64,000 nt of DNA from JAEUJM01 sp044221555 (GTDB taxonomy: Bacteria > Actinomycetota > Acidimicrobiia > Acidimicrobiales > DATDAH01): assembly GCA_044221555.1 (NCBI GenBank), contig JBGAOY010000015.1, positions 1-64,000 on the forward strand. Reading direction: 5' to 3'. The stretch's first letter is position 1; each line of letters begins with the position of its first letter. The notes below the pieces were generated by a model. It saw nothing but the letters and a program-made list of their open reading frames with translations. It was not told the DNA's origin and made no database searches. Positions 51,039-58,009 of the stretch are shown piece by piece. The position numbers and the translations under genes are program-made.

Positions 51039-52454
51039 ATGAGGGACTACGACAAGCTGTACATCGACGGGGCCTGGGTGGAGCCGGTCGGCACCGGCAC
51101 GATCGAGGTCATCAACGCGTCCACCGAAGCGGTGATGGGGCACATCCCCGAAGGGGCCGCGGCCGACATCGACCGGGCGGTCGCCGCCGCCAAGGCCGCG
51201 TTCGAGACCTGGGGGTTCACGGCCAAGGAGGAGCGGGGCAAGTACCTCCAGCGCCTGGCCGAGGGCCTGCAGGCCCGCAGCGCCGAGATCGGCGAGGTGA
51301 TCAGCCAAGAGGTCGGCATGCCCCTCATGTGGTCCAACATGATCCAGGCCGGCCTGCCCGTCGGGAACATGGCCAACTACGTCGAGATCCTGAGCGCGTT
51401 CGAGTTCGAGGAGGAGATCGGCAACTCCCTCGTGGTGAAGACACCGGTGGGCGTGGTCGGCGCCATCACGCCGTGGAACTACCCACTCCACCAGATCGTG
51501 TGCAAGGTCGCCCCCGCGCTGGCCGCCGGCTGCACCGTGGTCCTCAAGCCCAGCGAGGTGGCCCCCCTCAACGCCTTCATCATGGCCGAGGTCATCGACG
51601 AGGTCGGGCTCCCGGCCGGCGTGTTCAACCTGGTCACCGGCACCGGCCCCGTGGTCGGCGAGCGCCTGGCCGAGCACCCCGACGTCAACATGATCTCGTT
51701 CACGGGGTCGACCACCGCGGGCAAGCGGGTGGCCAAGGTCGCGGCCGACACGGTGAAGCGGGTCACGCTCGAATTGGGCGGCAAGTCGGCCAACATCATC
51801 CTCGACGACGCCAACCTGGAGAAGGTCGTGCCCAAGGGGCTCTTCGCCTGCTTCATGAACTCGGGCCAGACCTGCACCGCCCACACCAGGATGCTGGTGC
51901 CCCGCGACAAGCAGGACGAGGTGGTCGAACTGGCCCGGGCTGCCGCCGAGGCCTTCCCGGTCGGCCCCGCCAGCAGCGAGGCCACGCTCGGGCCGGTGAT
52001 CTCCGACACCCAGCGCGAGCGCGTCCGCAGCTACATCCGCAAAGGCATCGAGGAGGGCGCCACCCTGGTCACCGGCGGGCCCGACGCGCCCGAGGGGCTC
52101 GACACCGGCTACTTCGTGCGGCCCACGGTGTTCGCCGACGTGTCACCCGACATGACCATCGCCCAGGAGGAGATCTTCGGCCCCGTGCTGTCGATCATCC
52201 CCTACGAGGACGAGGACGACGCCATCCGCATCGCCAACGGCACCCTCTACGGCCTCGCCGGCGGCGTGCAGTCGGCCGACCCCGAGCGGGCCGAACGCGT
52301 GGCCCGGCGCATGCGGGCCGGCCAGATCGACGTCAACGGCGGCTCGTACAACATCCTGGCCCCCTTCGGAGGGTTCGGTCAGAGTGGGTACGGGCGCGAG
52401 AACGGCGTCTACGGGCTCGAGGAGTTCCTCGAGGCGAAGTCGATCCAGCGCTGA
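51039..52454 (+). CDS. Aldehyde dehydrogenase family protein
   Basis: This 471-residue NAD(P)-dependent ALDH has GAITPWNYPLHQIVCKVAPALAAGCTVVLKPSEVAP (cofactor site, about residues 140-175), FTGSTTAGKRVA, LELGGKSANII with the general-base Glu, the nucleophile Cys279 in NSGQTCTAH, and EEIFGPVLSIIPYEDEDDAI and FGGFGQSGYGREN at the end. The substrate is not resolved; broad aliphatic or aromatic aldehydes are likely. Leaderless start. It stands alone between metF and mdh. Confidence 0.95.
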   Translation: MRDYDKLYIDGAWVEPVGTGTIEVINASTEAVMGHIPEGAAADIDRAVAAAKAAFETWGFTAKEERGKYLQRLAEGLQARSAEIGEVISQEVGMPLMWSNMIQAGLPVGNMANYVEILSAFEFEEEIGNSLVVKTPVGVVGAITPWNYPLHQIVCKVAPALAAGCTVVLKPSEVAPLNAFIMAEVIDEVGLPAGVFNLVTGTGPVVGERLAEHPDVNMISFTGSTTAGKRVAKVAADTVKRVTLELGGKSANIILDDANLEKVVPKGLFACFMNSGQTCTAHTRMLVPRDKQDEVVELARAAAEAFPVGPASSEATLGPVISDTQRERVRSYIRKGIEEGATLVTGGPDAPEGLDTGYFVRPTVFADVSPDMTIAQEEIFGPVLSIIPYEDEDDAIRIANGTLYGLAGGVQSADPERAERVARRMRAGQIDVNGGSYNILAPFGGFGQSGYGRENGVYGLEEFLEAKSIQR

Positions 52455-52544
52455 ATACTTCTCGCGTCGTGATCCGCTGGAACCCGGCGGCCCCCTCCCG
52501 GTCGGTCCGTCGTCGCCGGTTTCTGCCTGCATCTGTGTCTTGGG

Positions 52545-52550
52545 TAGGTT
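52545..52550 (+). promoter_or_regulatory. Leaderless -10 (TAGGTT) of mdh
   Basis: TAGGTT lies 6 bases before the ATG at 52557, in a locally less GC-rich stretch. Confidence 0.6.
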
Positions 52551-52556
52551 CGTCGT

Positions 52557-53546
52557 ATGAGCAGAGATCCGGTTCGGGTGGCGGTTACGGGTGCGGCGGG
52601 GCAGATCGGGTACGCCATTCTGTTTCGCATCGCTTCGGGGCAGTTGCTGGGGCCGGACCAGCCGGTGATCCTCCACCTGCTCGAGATCACGCCGGCGCTC
52701 GACGGGCTGCGGGGCGTGGTGATGGAGCTCGAGGACTGCGCCTTCCCGCTGCTGGCCGGCGTGGTGCAGACCGACGACGCCAACCAGGCCTTCGACGGGG
52801 TGAACTACGCGCTCCTGGTCGGCTCACGGCCCCGGACGAAGGGCATGGAGCGGGGTGAGCTGCTCGCCGCCAACGGGGCCATCTTCACCGCGCAGGGCAA
52901 GGCCCTGTCCGACAACGCGGCCGACGACGTCCGCATCCTGGTGGTGGGCAACCCGGCCAACACCAACTGCCTCATCGCCATGAACAACGCCCCAGCCATC
53001 CCGGCGCAGCGGTTCTCGGCCATGACCCGGCTCGACCACAACCGGGCCCTCGCCCAGGTGGCCCAGAAGGCCGGTGTGCCGGTCAGCGACGTGACCAACA
53101 TGACCATCTGGGGCAACCACTCGGCCACCCAGTACCCCGACCTGTTCCACGCCAAGATCGGTGACCGCAACGCCGCCGAGGTGATCGACGACGAGGCGTG
53201 GCTCGTCGACGACTTCATCCCCACGGTGCAGAAGCGTGGCGCGGCCATCATCGAGGCCCGCGGCCTGTCCAGCGCCGCCTCGGCCGCCAACGCCGCCATC
53301 GCCCACGTGCGCACCTGGGTGGACGGAACCCCCGAGGGCGACTGGGTGAGCATGGGCATCCCGTCGGACGGCTCCTACGGGGTGCCCGAGGGCCTGATCT
53401 CGTCGTTCCCGGTCACCACCGGCGGAGGCGACTGCGCCATCGTCCAGAGCCTCGACCTCAACGACTTCTCCAGCGAGCGCATCGACGCGTCGGTGGCCGA
53501 GCTGATCGACGAGCGTGACGAGGTGGCGGCGCTCGGCCTGATCTGA
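52557..53546 (+). CDS. mdh: Malate dehydrogenase (cytosolic type)
   Basis: This 329-residue NAD-dependent enzyme oxidises malate to oxaloacetate in the TCA cycle. VAVTGAAGQIGYAILFRIASGQLLG is the nucleotide-binding start, SRPRTKGMERGELLAANGAIF holds the substrate-binding Arg loop, VVGNPANTNCLIAMNNAP follows, MTRLDHNRA carries the Asp of the proton relay and TIWGNHSATQYPD the catalytic His188. This group 2 form is typical of actinobacteria. It is convergent with the zinc alcohol dehydrogenase gene, separated by a perfect hairpin. Confidence 0.97.
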   Translation: MSRDPVRVAVTGAAGQIGYAILFRIASGQLLGPDQPVILHLLEITPALDGLRGVVMELEDCAFPLLAGVVQTDDANQAFDGVNYALLVGSRPRTKGMERGELLAANGAIFTAQGKALSDNAADDVRILVVGNPANTNCLIAMNNAPAIPAQRFSAMTRLDHNRALAQVAQKAGVPVSDVTNMTIWGNHSATQYPDLFHAKIGDRNAAEVIDDEAWLVDDFIPTVQKRGAAIIEARGLSSAASAANAAIAHVRTWVDGTPEGDWVSMGIPSDGSYGVPEGLISSFPVTTGGGDCAIVQSLDLNDFSSERIDASVAELIDERDEVAALGLI

Positions 53547-53574
53547 CTCGCTCGTCCCGGCGACCCTCGACGCA

Positions 53575-53599
53575 CCAGCGGTCGATGTGCGACCGCTGG
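53575..53599. terminator. Hairpin between convergent mdh and alcohol dehydrogenase genes
   Basis: CCAGCGGTCG and CGACCGCTGG are perfect 10-bp arms with a 5-base loop in the 76-bp convergent gap. Confidence 0.55.
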
Positions 53600-53622
53600 C
53601 ACGTCGTGTTGGTGATGGCGGG

Positions 53623-54666
53623 TCAGGATCGGGTGAGGATCACCTTCAGCGCGCCGGTGTCGGCGGCCCGCCCGAACACGTCGTAGGCCTCCTCGACCTG
53701 GGAGAGGGCGAAGTGGTGGGTGGCGAAGCGGTTGGCGTCCAACTGGTCGCCCTGCAGCAGGCGCAGGAGCGTGGGAGTGGAGTAGGTGTCGACCAGACCC
53801 ATGGTGATGGTGACGTCCTTGATCCACATCTCCTCGAGGTGCAGGGTGACCGGCTCGCCGTGGACGCCGATGTTGGCCACGTGCCCGCCGGGTCGCACCA
53901 GCGCCGCCGCCAGTTCGAAGGTGGCGGGCACACCGACGGCCTCGATGGTGACGTCGGCGCCGAGCCCGCCGGTCAACTCGGCGAGCACGGCGGCGGGGTC
54001 TTCACGGCCGTTGTTCACCGTGACGTCGGCGCCGAAGGCCTTGGCCGCCTCGAGGCGGCTGTCGGCCAGGTCGATGGCCACGACGTGGGACGGGCTGTAC
54101 AAGCGGCTCCCCATGATCGCGGAGAGCCCGATGGGCCCGGCACCCACCACCGCGACCACGTCACCCGGTTGGATGCCGCCGTTGAGGACGCCCACCTCGT
54201 AGCCCGTGGGGAGGATGTCGGCGAGCATCAGCAGCGCCTCGTCACCGACCCCGGCCGGCGCCGGATAGGTGGAGGTGTCGGCGAAGGGCACCCGCACGTA
54301 CTCCGCCTGGGTGCCGTCGATCTTGTGGCCCAGGATCCAGCCGCCGCCGCCCACACATTGTCCGTAGCGACTCTCCCTGCAGAACCGACAGGCGCCACAG
54401 GCGGAGATGCAGGACACGAGCACCCGGTCGCCGACGTGCACGTTCTTGACGCCGGCGCCCACCGACTCGACGGTGCCCACCGCCTCGTGGCCGAGGATCC
54501 GGCCGTCGGTGACCGCGGGGACGTCGCCCTTGAGGATGTGCAGGTCGGTGCCGCAGATCGTGGTGGCGTCCACGCGGACGACGGCGTCGGTGTCGGCCTC
54601 GGTCTCGGGCTTCGGCACGTCCTCCCAGGCCATCGAGTCGGGGCCGTGGTAGACGAGGGCCTTCAT
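53623..54666 (-). CDS. Zinc-dependent alcohol dehydrogenase family protein
   Basis: This 347-residue medium-chain dehydrogenase has the catalytic zinc ligands Cys (TICGTDLH, about residue 38) and GHE (about 60), the structural zinc cluster CGACRFCRESRYGQC (about 93-107), and the Rossmann motif VVAVVGAGPIGLSAI (about 168-182). EYVRVPFAD and the short length fit threonine- or butanediol-dehydrogenase relatives; substrate unknown. The ATG shares one base with the DoxX stop, so the two are one operon. It is convergent with mdh. Confidence 0.92.
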   Translation of the reverse strand: MKALVYHGPDSMAWEDVPKPETEADTDAVVRVDATTICGTDLHILKGDVPAVTDGRILGHEAVGTVESVGAGVKNVHVGDRVLVSCISACGACRFCRESRYGQCVGGGGWILGHKIDGTQAEYVRVPFADTSTYPAPAGVGDEALLMLADILPTGYEVGVLNGGIQPGDVVAVVGAGPIGLSAIMGSRLYSPSHVVAIDLADSRLEAAKAFGADVTVNNGREDPAAVLAELTGGLGADVTIEAVGVPATFELAAALVRPGGHVANIGVHGEPVTLHLEEMWIKDVTITMGLVDTYSTPTLLRLLQGDQLDANRFATHHFALSQVEEAYDVFGRAADTGALKVILTRS

Positions 54667-55229
54667 CACGTGAGCCAGTTGTGCTTGCGCACGATGTTGG
54701 TCCGGGCCCAGATCCGCCCGAGGCCGAGGGTGTTGCCGGCCCCGACGACGGCGAGGCCCAGCAGGACGAGGGCGTAGACGATGTGGTCGTCCATGAAGGG
54801 GTTGTTCTCGGGCGGGAGGCTGGCGGTCCACATCAGGACCAGCAGCAGCGCGCCGGAGACGGCGGCGATGCGCATGCCGATGCCCAGGAGCAGGGCGACC
54901 CCGATGCACAGCAGGCCGAGCATGAAGCCCCAGTTGGCCCACGCGTCGCCGGCGAAGCTCTGGTAGAAGCCGGCGAAGGGGCCGGCGGCATGGCTGAGGA
55001 ACCCGGCGGTGGGCGAACCGCCGTCGATCCAGGCCTCAGCGCCTGGGGTCTCGTGGCCGAGGCCGAAGGTCTTGTCGAGGAAGGGCCACAGGAAGGTCCA
55101 GCCCAGGCAGATGCGCACGGCGGCCCACAGGTAGTTGGCGGTGCCGGCCGGCAGCATCTTGGCGGTGGTGGTCTCGTTGGGGTCGCGCAAGGCGTCCGGT
55201 GCGGTCAGTCGTTCGAGCGTGGTGGTCAC
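54666..55229 (-). CDS. DoxX family membrane protein
   Basis: This 187-residue protein has four to five helices and DoxX features: YLWAAVRICLGWTFLWPFLDKTFGLG (about residues 30-55), AGFYQSFAG, MLGLLCIGVALLLGIGMRIAAVSGALLLVLMW and DDHIVYALVLLGLAVVGAG. DoxX-like proteins are linked to quinone-coupled thiosulfate oxidation or to redox homeostasis in actinobacteria. The GTG at 55229 has AGGAG six bases upstream and is preferred to longer starts. It is the first gene of an operon with the alcohol dehydrogenase and has a palindrome-rich region upstream. Confidence 0.85.
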   Translation of the reverse strand: MTTTLERLTAPDALRDPNETTTAKMLPAGTANYLWAAVRICLGWTFLWPFLDKTFGLGHETPGAEAWIDGGSPTAGFLSHAAGPFAGFYQSFAGDAWANWGFMLGLLCIGVALLLGIGMRIAAVSGALLLVLMWTASLPPENNPFMDDHIVYALVLLGLAVVGAGNTLGLGRIWARTNIVRKHNWLT

Positions 55230-55375
55230 GTGCGGCTCCTGTGCTGAGGAGAGGCCACGTCCGCCAGAGGTGCGTTCGTCCTGTCGGACCCAGCGTCTCG
55301 CGGGTCGATCGAGCAGGCGCCACCGGGGTCCGGGGCAACGCTTCCGGGGCGTTCTCACCGCAGCGAGCGCACCCC

Positions 55376-55405
55376 GACACAGGTATGGATACCTCCTGCT
55401 GTGTC
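55376..55405. promoter_or_regulatory. Nested palindrome upstream of DoxX-ADH
   Basis: GACACAG (55376-55382) and CTGTGTC (55399-55405) flank an inner palindrome AGGTAT-GG-ATACCT (55381-55394). It is a candidate operator for the operon starting at 55229. Confidence 0.45.
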
Positions 55406-55503
55406 AGCGGTCACCATACGCTGTCGTGGCATGCACGTGGCTCTTCGTGCGGATCGTCATACAACAGACATCTTCATTCATGCCATCGGGAGAGGGAGCA
55501 TCT

Positions 55504-55520
55504 CGAGACGGAGCGTCTCG
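55504..55520. repeat. Inverted repeat after the Fpg/Nei gene
   Basis: CGAGACG, GAG, CGTCTCG: perfect 7-bp arms, 45 bases past the glycosylase stop on the minus strand. It may be a hairpin terminator. Confidence 0.4.
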
Positions 55521-55564
55521 TCACGGGGATCCCTGGTCCCAGGCACCGGTAGTCCTTCCGATGC

Positions 55565-56401
55565 TCACTTCAGGAACTTGCTGGTGGTGTTGTCGGCCAG
55601 CACCTTGCCGCCGGTCTGGCAGGTGGCGCAGTAGTTCACGGTGTAGCTGCGGTACTCGACCGCCCGCACCACGTCGCCGCAGACCGGGCACGTCTCACCC
55701 TCGCGGTGGTGCACGGCGCCGGGGCGCTCTTTGGACGAGCTCATGTCGTCGCGGGCCCGCTCGGACGCCAGTGACGATTCGATCTCGGCGTGGATGGCCG
55801 TGGCGAGCCGCTCGACCTCGTCGGGGCCGAGCTTCGCCGCGTTGGCGAACGGCGACAGCTTGGCGCTGTGGCAGATCTCGTTGGCCAGGCGCCGGCCGAT
55901 GCCCGCCAGCGCCTGCTGGTTGCGCAGCACCCCGTGCACCCGGCCCGAGTGCTGCGCCAGGATCGCGCCGAGGGCGGCAGCGTCGAGCGTCTCGGCATCG
56001 GGGCCGAGGCCCAGGACGGGGTCCTGCGTCTCGGTGTCGCCGGCGACCGCCCACACGCCGGCCCGCTTCTCGGTGCCGGCCTCGGTGAGCAGCAGGGCCC
56101 GGTCGTCGGCGAACACCCAGCGGGCCAGGCCGCCCCGGGGCTTGGCGCTCTGCTTGGGATCGGGCTTGAGTCGGCCGCCCTGCATCAGGTGCACCACGAA
56201 CGTGAGCGGCGGGAACTCGAGCAGCAGGTACTTGCCCCGCCGCCCCACCCGCTGCAGCTCGGTGCCCACCGCTTCGTCAGGGTTCGGGGCGTAGGTCTTC
56301 AACGCGGTGAAGGTGAGCGGACGGAACGACGCCAGTTCGGCGCCGCCGAACTCGGCGGTCAGGCGCTCGGCGTGGGCCGCGATCTCCGGCATCTCGGGCA
56401 C
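55565..56401 (-). CDS. Fpg/Nei family DNA glycosylase
   Basis: This 278-residue bifunctional glycosylase/AP lyase excises oxidised bases. With a GTG start at 56401 the protein begins MPEMPE, giving the catalytic N-terminal Pro2 and Glu3; a leaderless -10 six bases upstream supports that start. Other features are the beta-hairpin Lys in RRGKYLLLEF, the helix-two-turn-helix GVLRNQQALAGIGRRLANEIC (about residues 160-180), and the zinc finger CPVCG...CATCQTGG near the end. MutM versus Nei specificity cannot be set by eye; the divergent core suggests a Nei-like or actinobacterial subgroup. Confidence 0.9.
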   Translation of the reverse strand: MPEMPEIAAHAERLTAEFGGAELASFRPLTFTALKTYAPNPDEAVGTELQRVGRRGKYLLLEFPPLTFVVHLMQGGRLKPDPKQSAKPRGGLARWVFADDRALLLTEAGTEKRAGVWAVAGDTETQDPVLGLGPDAETLDAAALGAILAQHSGRVHGVLRNQQALAGIGRRLANEICHSAKLSPFANAAKLGPDEVERLATAIHAEIESSLASERARDDMSSSKERPGAVHHREGETCPVCGDVVRAVEYRSYTVNYCATCQTGGKVLADNTTSKFLK

Positions 56402-56407
56402 CACGCC

Positions 56408-56413
56408 ACGCTA
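56408..56413 (-). promoter_or_regulatory. Leaderless -10 (TAGCGT) of the glycosylase gene
   Basis: On the minus strand TAGCGT lies 6 bases before the GTG at 56401. Confidence 0.55.
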
Positions 56414-56494
56414 CTGGCGGCACCCGGTCCGTCCTTCCCGAGGCAGCGGGCGCGCCCGCCGCGCGCCGCTGGCCTCGGCGTCGAGGGGTCGGCG

Positions 56495-56614
56495 CGTTCT
56501 CGAGGCAATGCCCCCCGGGTTCCGGGGGCTATTGCCTCGGGTTCGGTGGTGGGCCGTTCTCGAGGCATCGACAGGCGGGTTCCGGGGGTCATTGCCTCGA
56601 GTTCGGCGGTCGGT
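56495..56614. repeat. Two 60-bp tandem repeats, each containing a hairpin
   Basis: Copies 56495-56554 and 56555-56614 share CGTTCTCGAGGCA, GGGTTCCGGGGG and ATTGCCTCG blocks. Copy 1 has CGAGGCAAT (56501-56509) pairing with ATTGCCTCG (56531-56539). Copy 2 has CTCGAGGCA (56559-56567) pairing with TGCCTCGAG (56593-56601). The element lies between divergent genes. Confidence 0.8.
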
Positions 56615-56622
56615 GGGGGGCG

Positions 56623-56628
56623 TACCCT
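56623..56628 (+). promoter_or_regulatory. Leaderless -10 (TACCCT) of the VOC gene
   Basis: TACCCT lies 6 bases before the GTG at 56635. Confidence 0.55.
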
Positions 56629-56634
56629 GGGGGC

Positions 56635-57009
56635 GTGTGGATCGTCGGGTTGGACCACGTGCAGGTGGCGGCGCCGGCCGGCGCCGAGGGCCAGGCCCGC
56701 CGCTTCTACGGTGAGCTGTTGGGCCTGCCCGAGATGCCCAAGCCGCCTGAGCTCGCCGGCCGCGGCGGCGTCTGGTTCCAGTGCGGCGCCCAACAACTGC
56801 ACGTCGGTGTCGACGAGCCCTTCGTACCGGCCCGCAAGGCCCATCCGGGCATCGCCGTGGCCTCCATCGCCGACCTCGAGGCGCTCGCCGAGCGCCTCAC
56901 TGCCGCCGGCATCGACGTGCGCTGGGACACGGTCGTTCCCGGCGTCCACCGCTTCCACACCGACGACCCCTGGGGCAACCGCCTCGAGTTCGTGGCGCAG
57001 AACGACTGA
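56635..57009 (+). CDS. VOC (glyoxalase/bleomycin-resistance fold) protein
   Basis: This 124-residue protein is a single vicinal-oxygen-chelate unit: GLDHVQVAAPAGAEGQARRFYGELLGLPEMPKP, the middle strand VWFQCGAQQLHVGVDEPF, and the C-terminal GVHRFHTDDPWGNRLEFVAQ. Metal-ligand positions His (DHVQVAAP), His (QLHVGV) and Glu (RLEFV) are present, so metal binding is plausible. The reaction is unknown. Leaderless GTG start. It is convergent with the SCP2 gene across a strong hairpin. Confidence 0.88.
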   Translation: MWIVGLDHVQVAAPAGAEGQARRFYGELLGLPEMPKPPELAGRGGVWFQCGAQQLHVGVDEPFVPARKAHPGIAVASIADLEALAERLTAAGIDVRWDTVVPGVHRFHTDDPWGNRLEFVAQND

Positions 57010-57056
57010 CTCCCGGGCCGTCCGTCCGACCAGGCGCGGGTGCTCGGTCCGTCGAA

Positions 57057-57100
57057 CTGGCTCCCGAAAGGACCGCTATGACGGTCGTTTCGGGAGCCAG
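57057..57100. terminator. Long hairpin between convergent VOC and SCP2 genes
   Basis: CTGGCTCCCGAAAGGACCG (57057-57075) pairs with CGGTCGTTTCGGGAGCCAG (57082-57100): 19-bp arms with one mismatch and a 6-base loop. It lies centrally in the 102-bp convergent gap and should work both ways. Confidence 0.65.
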
Positions 57101-57111
57101 AACAACGGCAG

Positions 57112-57492
57112 TCAGTACGTGGTGTCGGCCCGCACCGCCGCCAGGGCGTCGCCCACCGCGGCCATGGCGGGGGCTGCCTCGATGAGGGCGCCGGCGTCGC
57201 CACCCATGGTGATGCGGCCGGTCATGAACGCCTCCTGAGCGCTCAGGTCGCCGTTGGCGACGGCGGCGGCGGTGGCGTAGTCCTGGGTGAACGTGACGGT
57301 GGGAGAGGGGTGGGCCCCCTGCCGCACCGTCCGGGCGGCGTCGGTGATCGCCACGTGCCACACCACCGGCCCGTCGGGGCCATCGTCCACCTGCTGTTGG
57401 ATGACGAGTGCCGGTAGGGCGGAGCCGTCGAACTCGGGCTCGAGCGCCGCCGCCACGGCGGTGAACCACTCGTCGCTCAGGTAGCGGGCCAT
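57112..57492 (-). CDS. SCP2 sterol-binding domain protein
   Basis: This 126-residue protein has the SCP2/YhbT-like fold: YLSDEWFTAVAAALE helix, beta strands VVWHVAITDAAR and SPTVTFTQDYATAAAVANGDLSAQEAFMTGRITMGGDAGALIEAAPAMAAV. The last block (SAQEAFMTGRITMGGD) is the common SCP2 signature that closes the lipid pocket. Such proteins bind hydrophobic ligands; the ligand is unknown. The ATG at 57492 excludes an upstream in-frame ATG lacking support. It is divergent from the phosphohistidine-domain gene. Confidence 0.85.
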   Translation of the reverse strand: MARYLSDEWFTAVAAALEPEFDGSALPALVIQQQVDDGPDGPVVWHVAITDAARTVRQGAHPSPTVTFTQDYATAAAVANGDLSAQEAFMTGRITMGGDAGALIEAAPAMAAVGDALAAVRADTTY

Positions 57493-57556
57493 CCCCCGAG
57501 CTTGGCACGGGGGGCACACCGCGCCGGTGTCGGAACGGAGCGGGCCCACCGTGGCC

Positions 57557-57562
57557 TACAGT
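57557..57562 (+). promoter_or_regulatory. Leaderless -10 (TACAGT) of the phosphohistidine-domain gene
   Basis: TACAGT lies 8 bases before the ATG at 57571. Confidence 0.55.
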
Positions 57563-57570
57563 CACCGCGC

Positions 57571-57903
57571 ATGCCAGAGATCGGGCGAGGCGAGGCCGTG
57601 TTCCCCCACGAGCCGGTGACGGGCGAGTGGCGGCTGCTCGACGGCCCCGACGACGTGCTCGCGCTGATGGACACCGGTGCCGACGGCATCGTCGCCGCGG
57701 TGCGCGACGCCGGCGCCACGTTCCTGGCGCCGATCTACCACGAGCTCACCGGCATCGTCTGCACGGGAGGCACGGTGCGCAGCCACATCGGCATCGTCAG
57801 CCGCGAGTTCCAGGTGCCGTGCGTGATGGGCGCCGCCTTCCCCGACGGCGAGCCTGCCGACGGCGACCGGGTCACCCTCGACGACGGCGTGATCCTCTCT
57901 TGA
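57571..57903 (+). CDS. Stand-alone PEP-utilising enzyme mobile (phosphohistidine) domain protein
   Basis: This 110-residue protein is only the swivelling phosphohistidine domain seen in PEP synthase, PPDK and rifampin phosphotransferase. The key segment is VCTGGTVRSHIGIVSREFQVPCVMG with His72 at the phosphorylatable position, followed by DGDRVTLDDGVI. The nucleotide- and PEP-binding domains are absent, so it must act with a partner, or as a phosphate carrier or sensor. No candidate partner is in this window. Leaderless start. The next gene begins 106 bases later. Confidence 0.85.
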   Translation: MPEIGRGEAVFPHEPVTGEWRLLDGPDDVLALMDTGADGIVAAVRDAGATFLAPIYHELTGIVCTGGTVRSHIGIVSREFQVPCVMGAAFPDGEPADGDRVTLDDGVILS

Positions 57904-58009
57904 TCGCTCGTCCGCTGGCGCCTCGTCACATCGCCCACCCATCGCTCCTCGCGGGCTCGGGGGTGGCACGCTCGTCCCTCGCTCGCCGCACCGGGGTTCG
58001 GTGCCGCCG

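Larger units (their letters stand above)
55230..55564. other. 335-bp gap upstream of the DoxX-ADH operon, with palindromes
   Basis: No credible gene is present. The 55376-55530 part is noticeably less GC-rich than its surroundings and contains a nested palindrome (55376-55405) and a 7-bp-arm inverted repeat (55504-55520). It should hold the DoxX-ADH promoter and the end of the glycosylase transcript. Confidence 0.6.
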
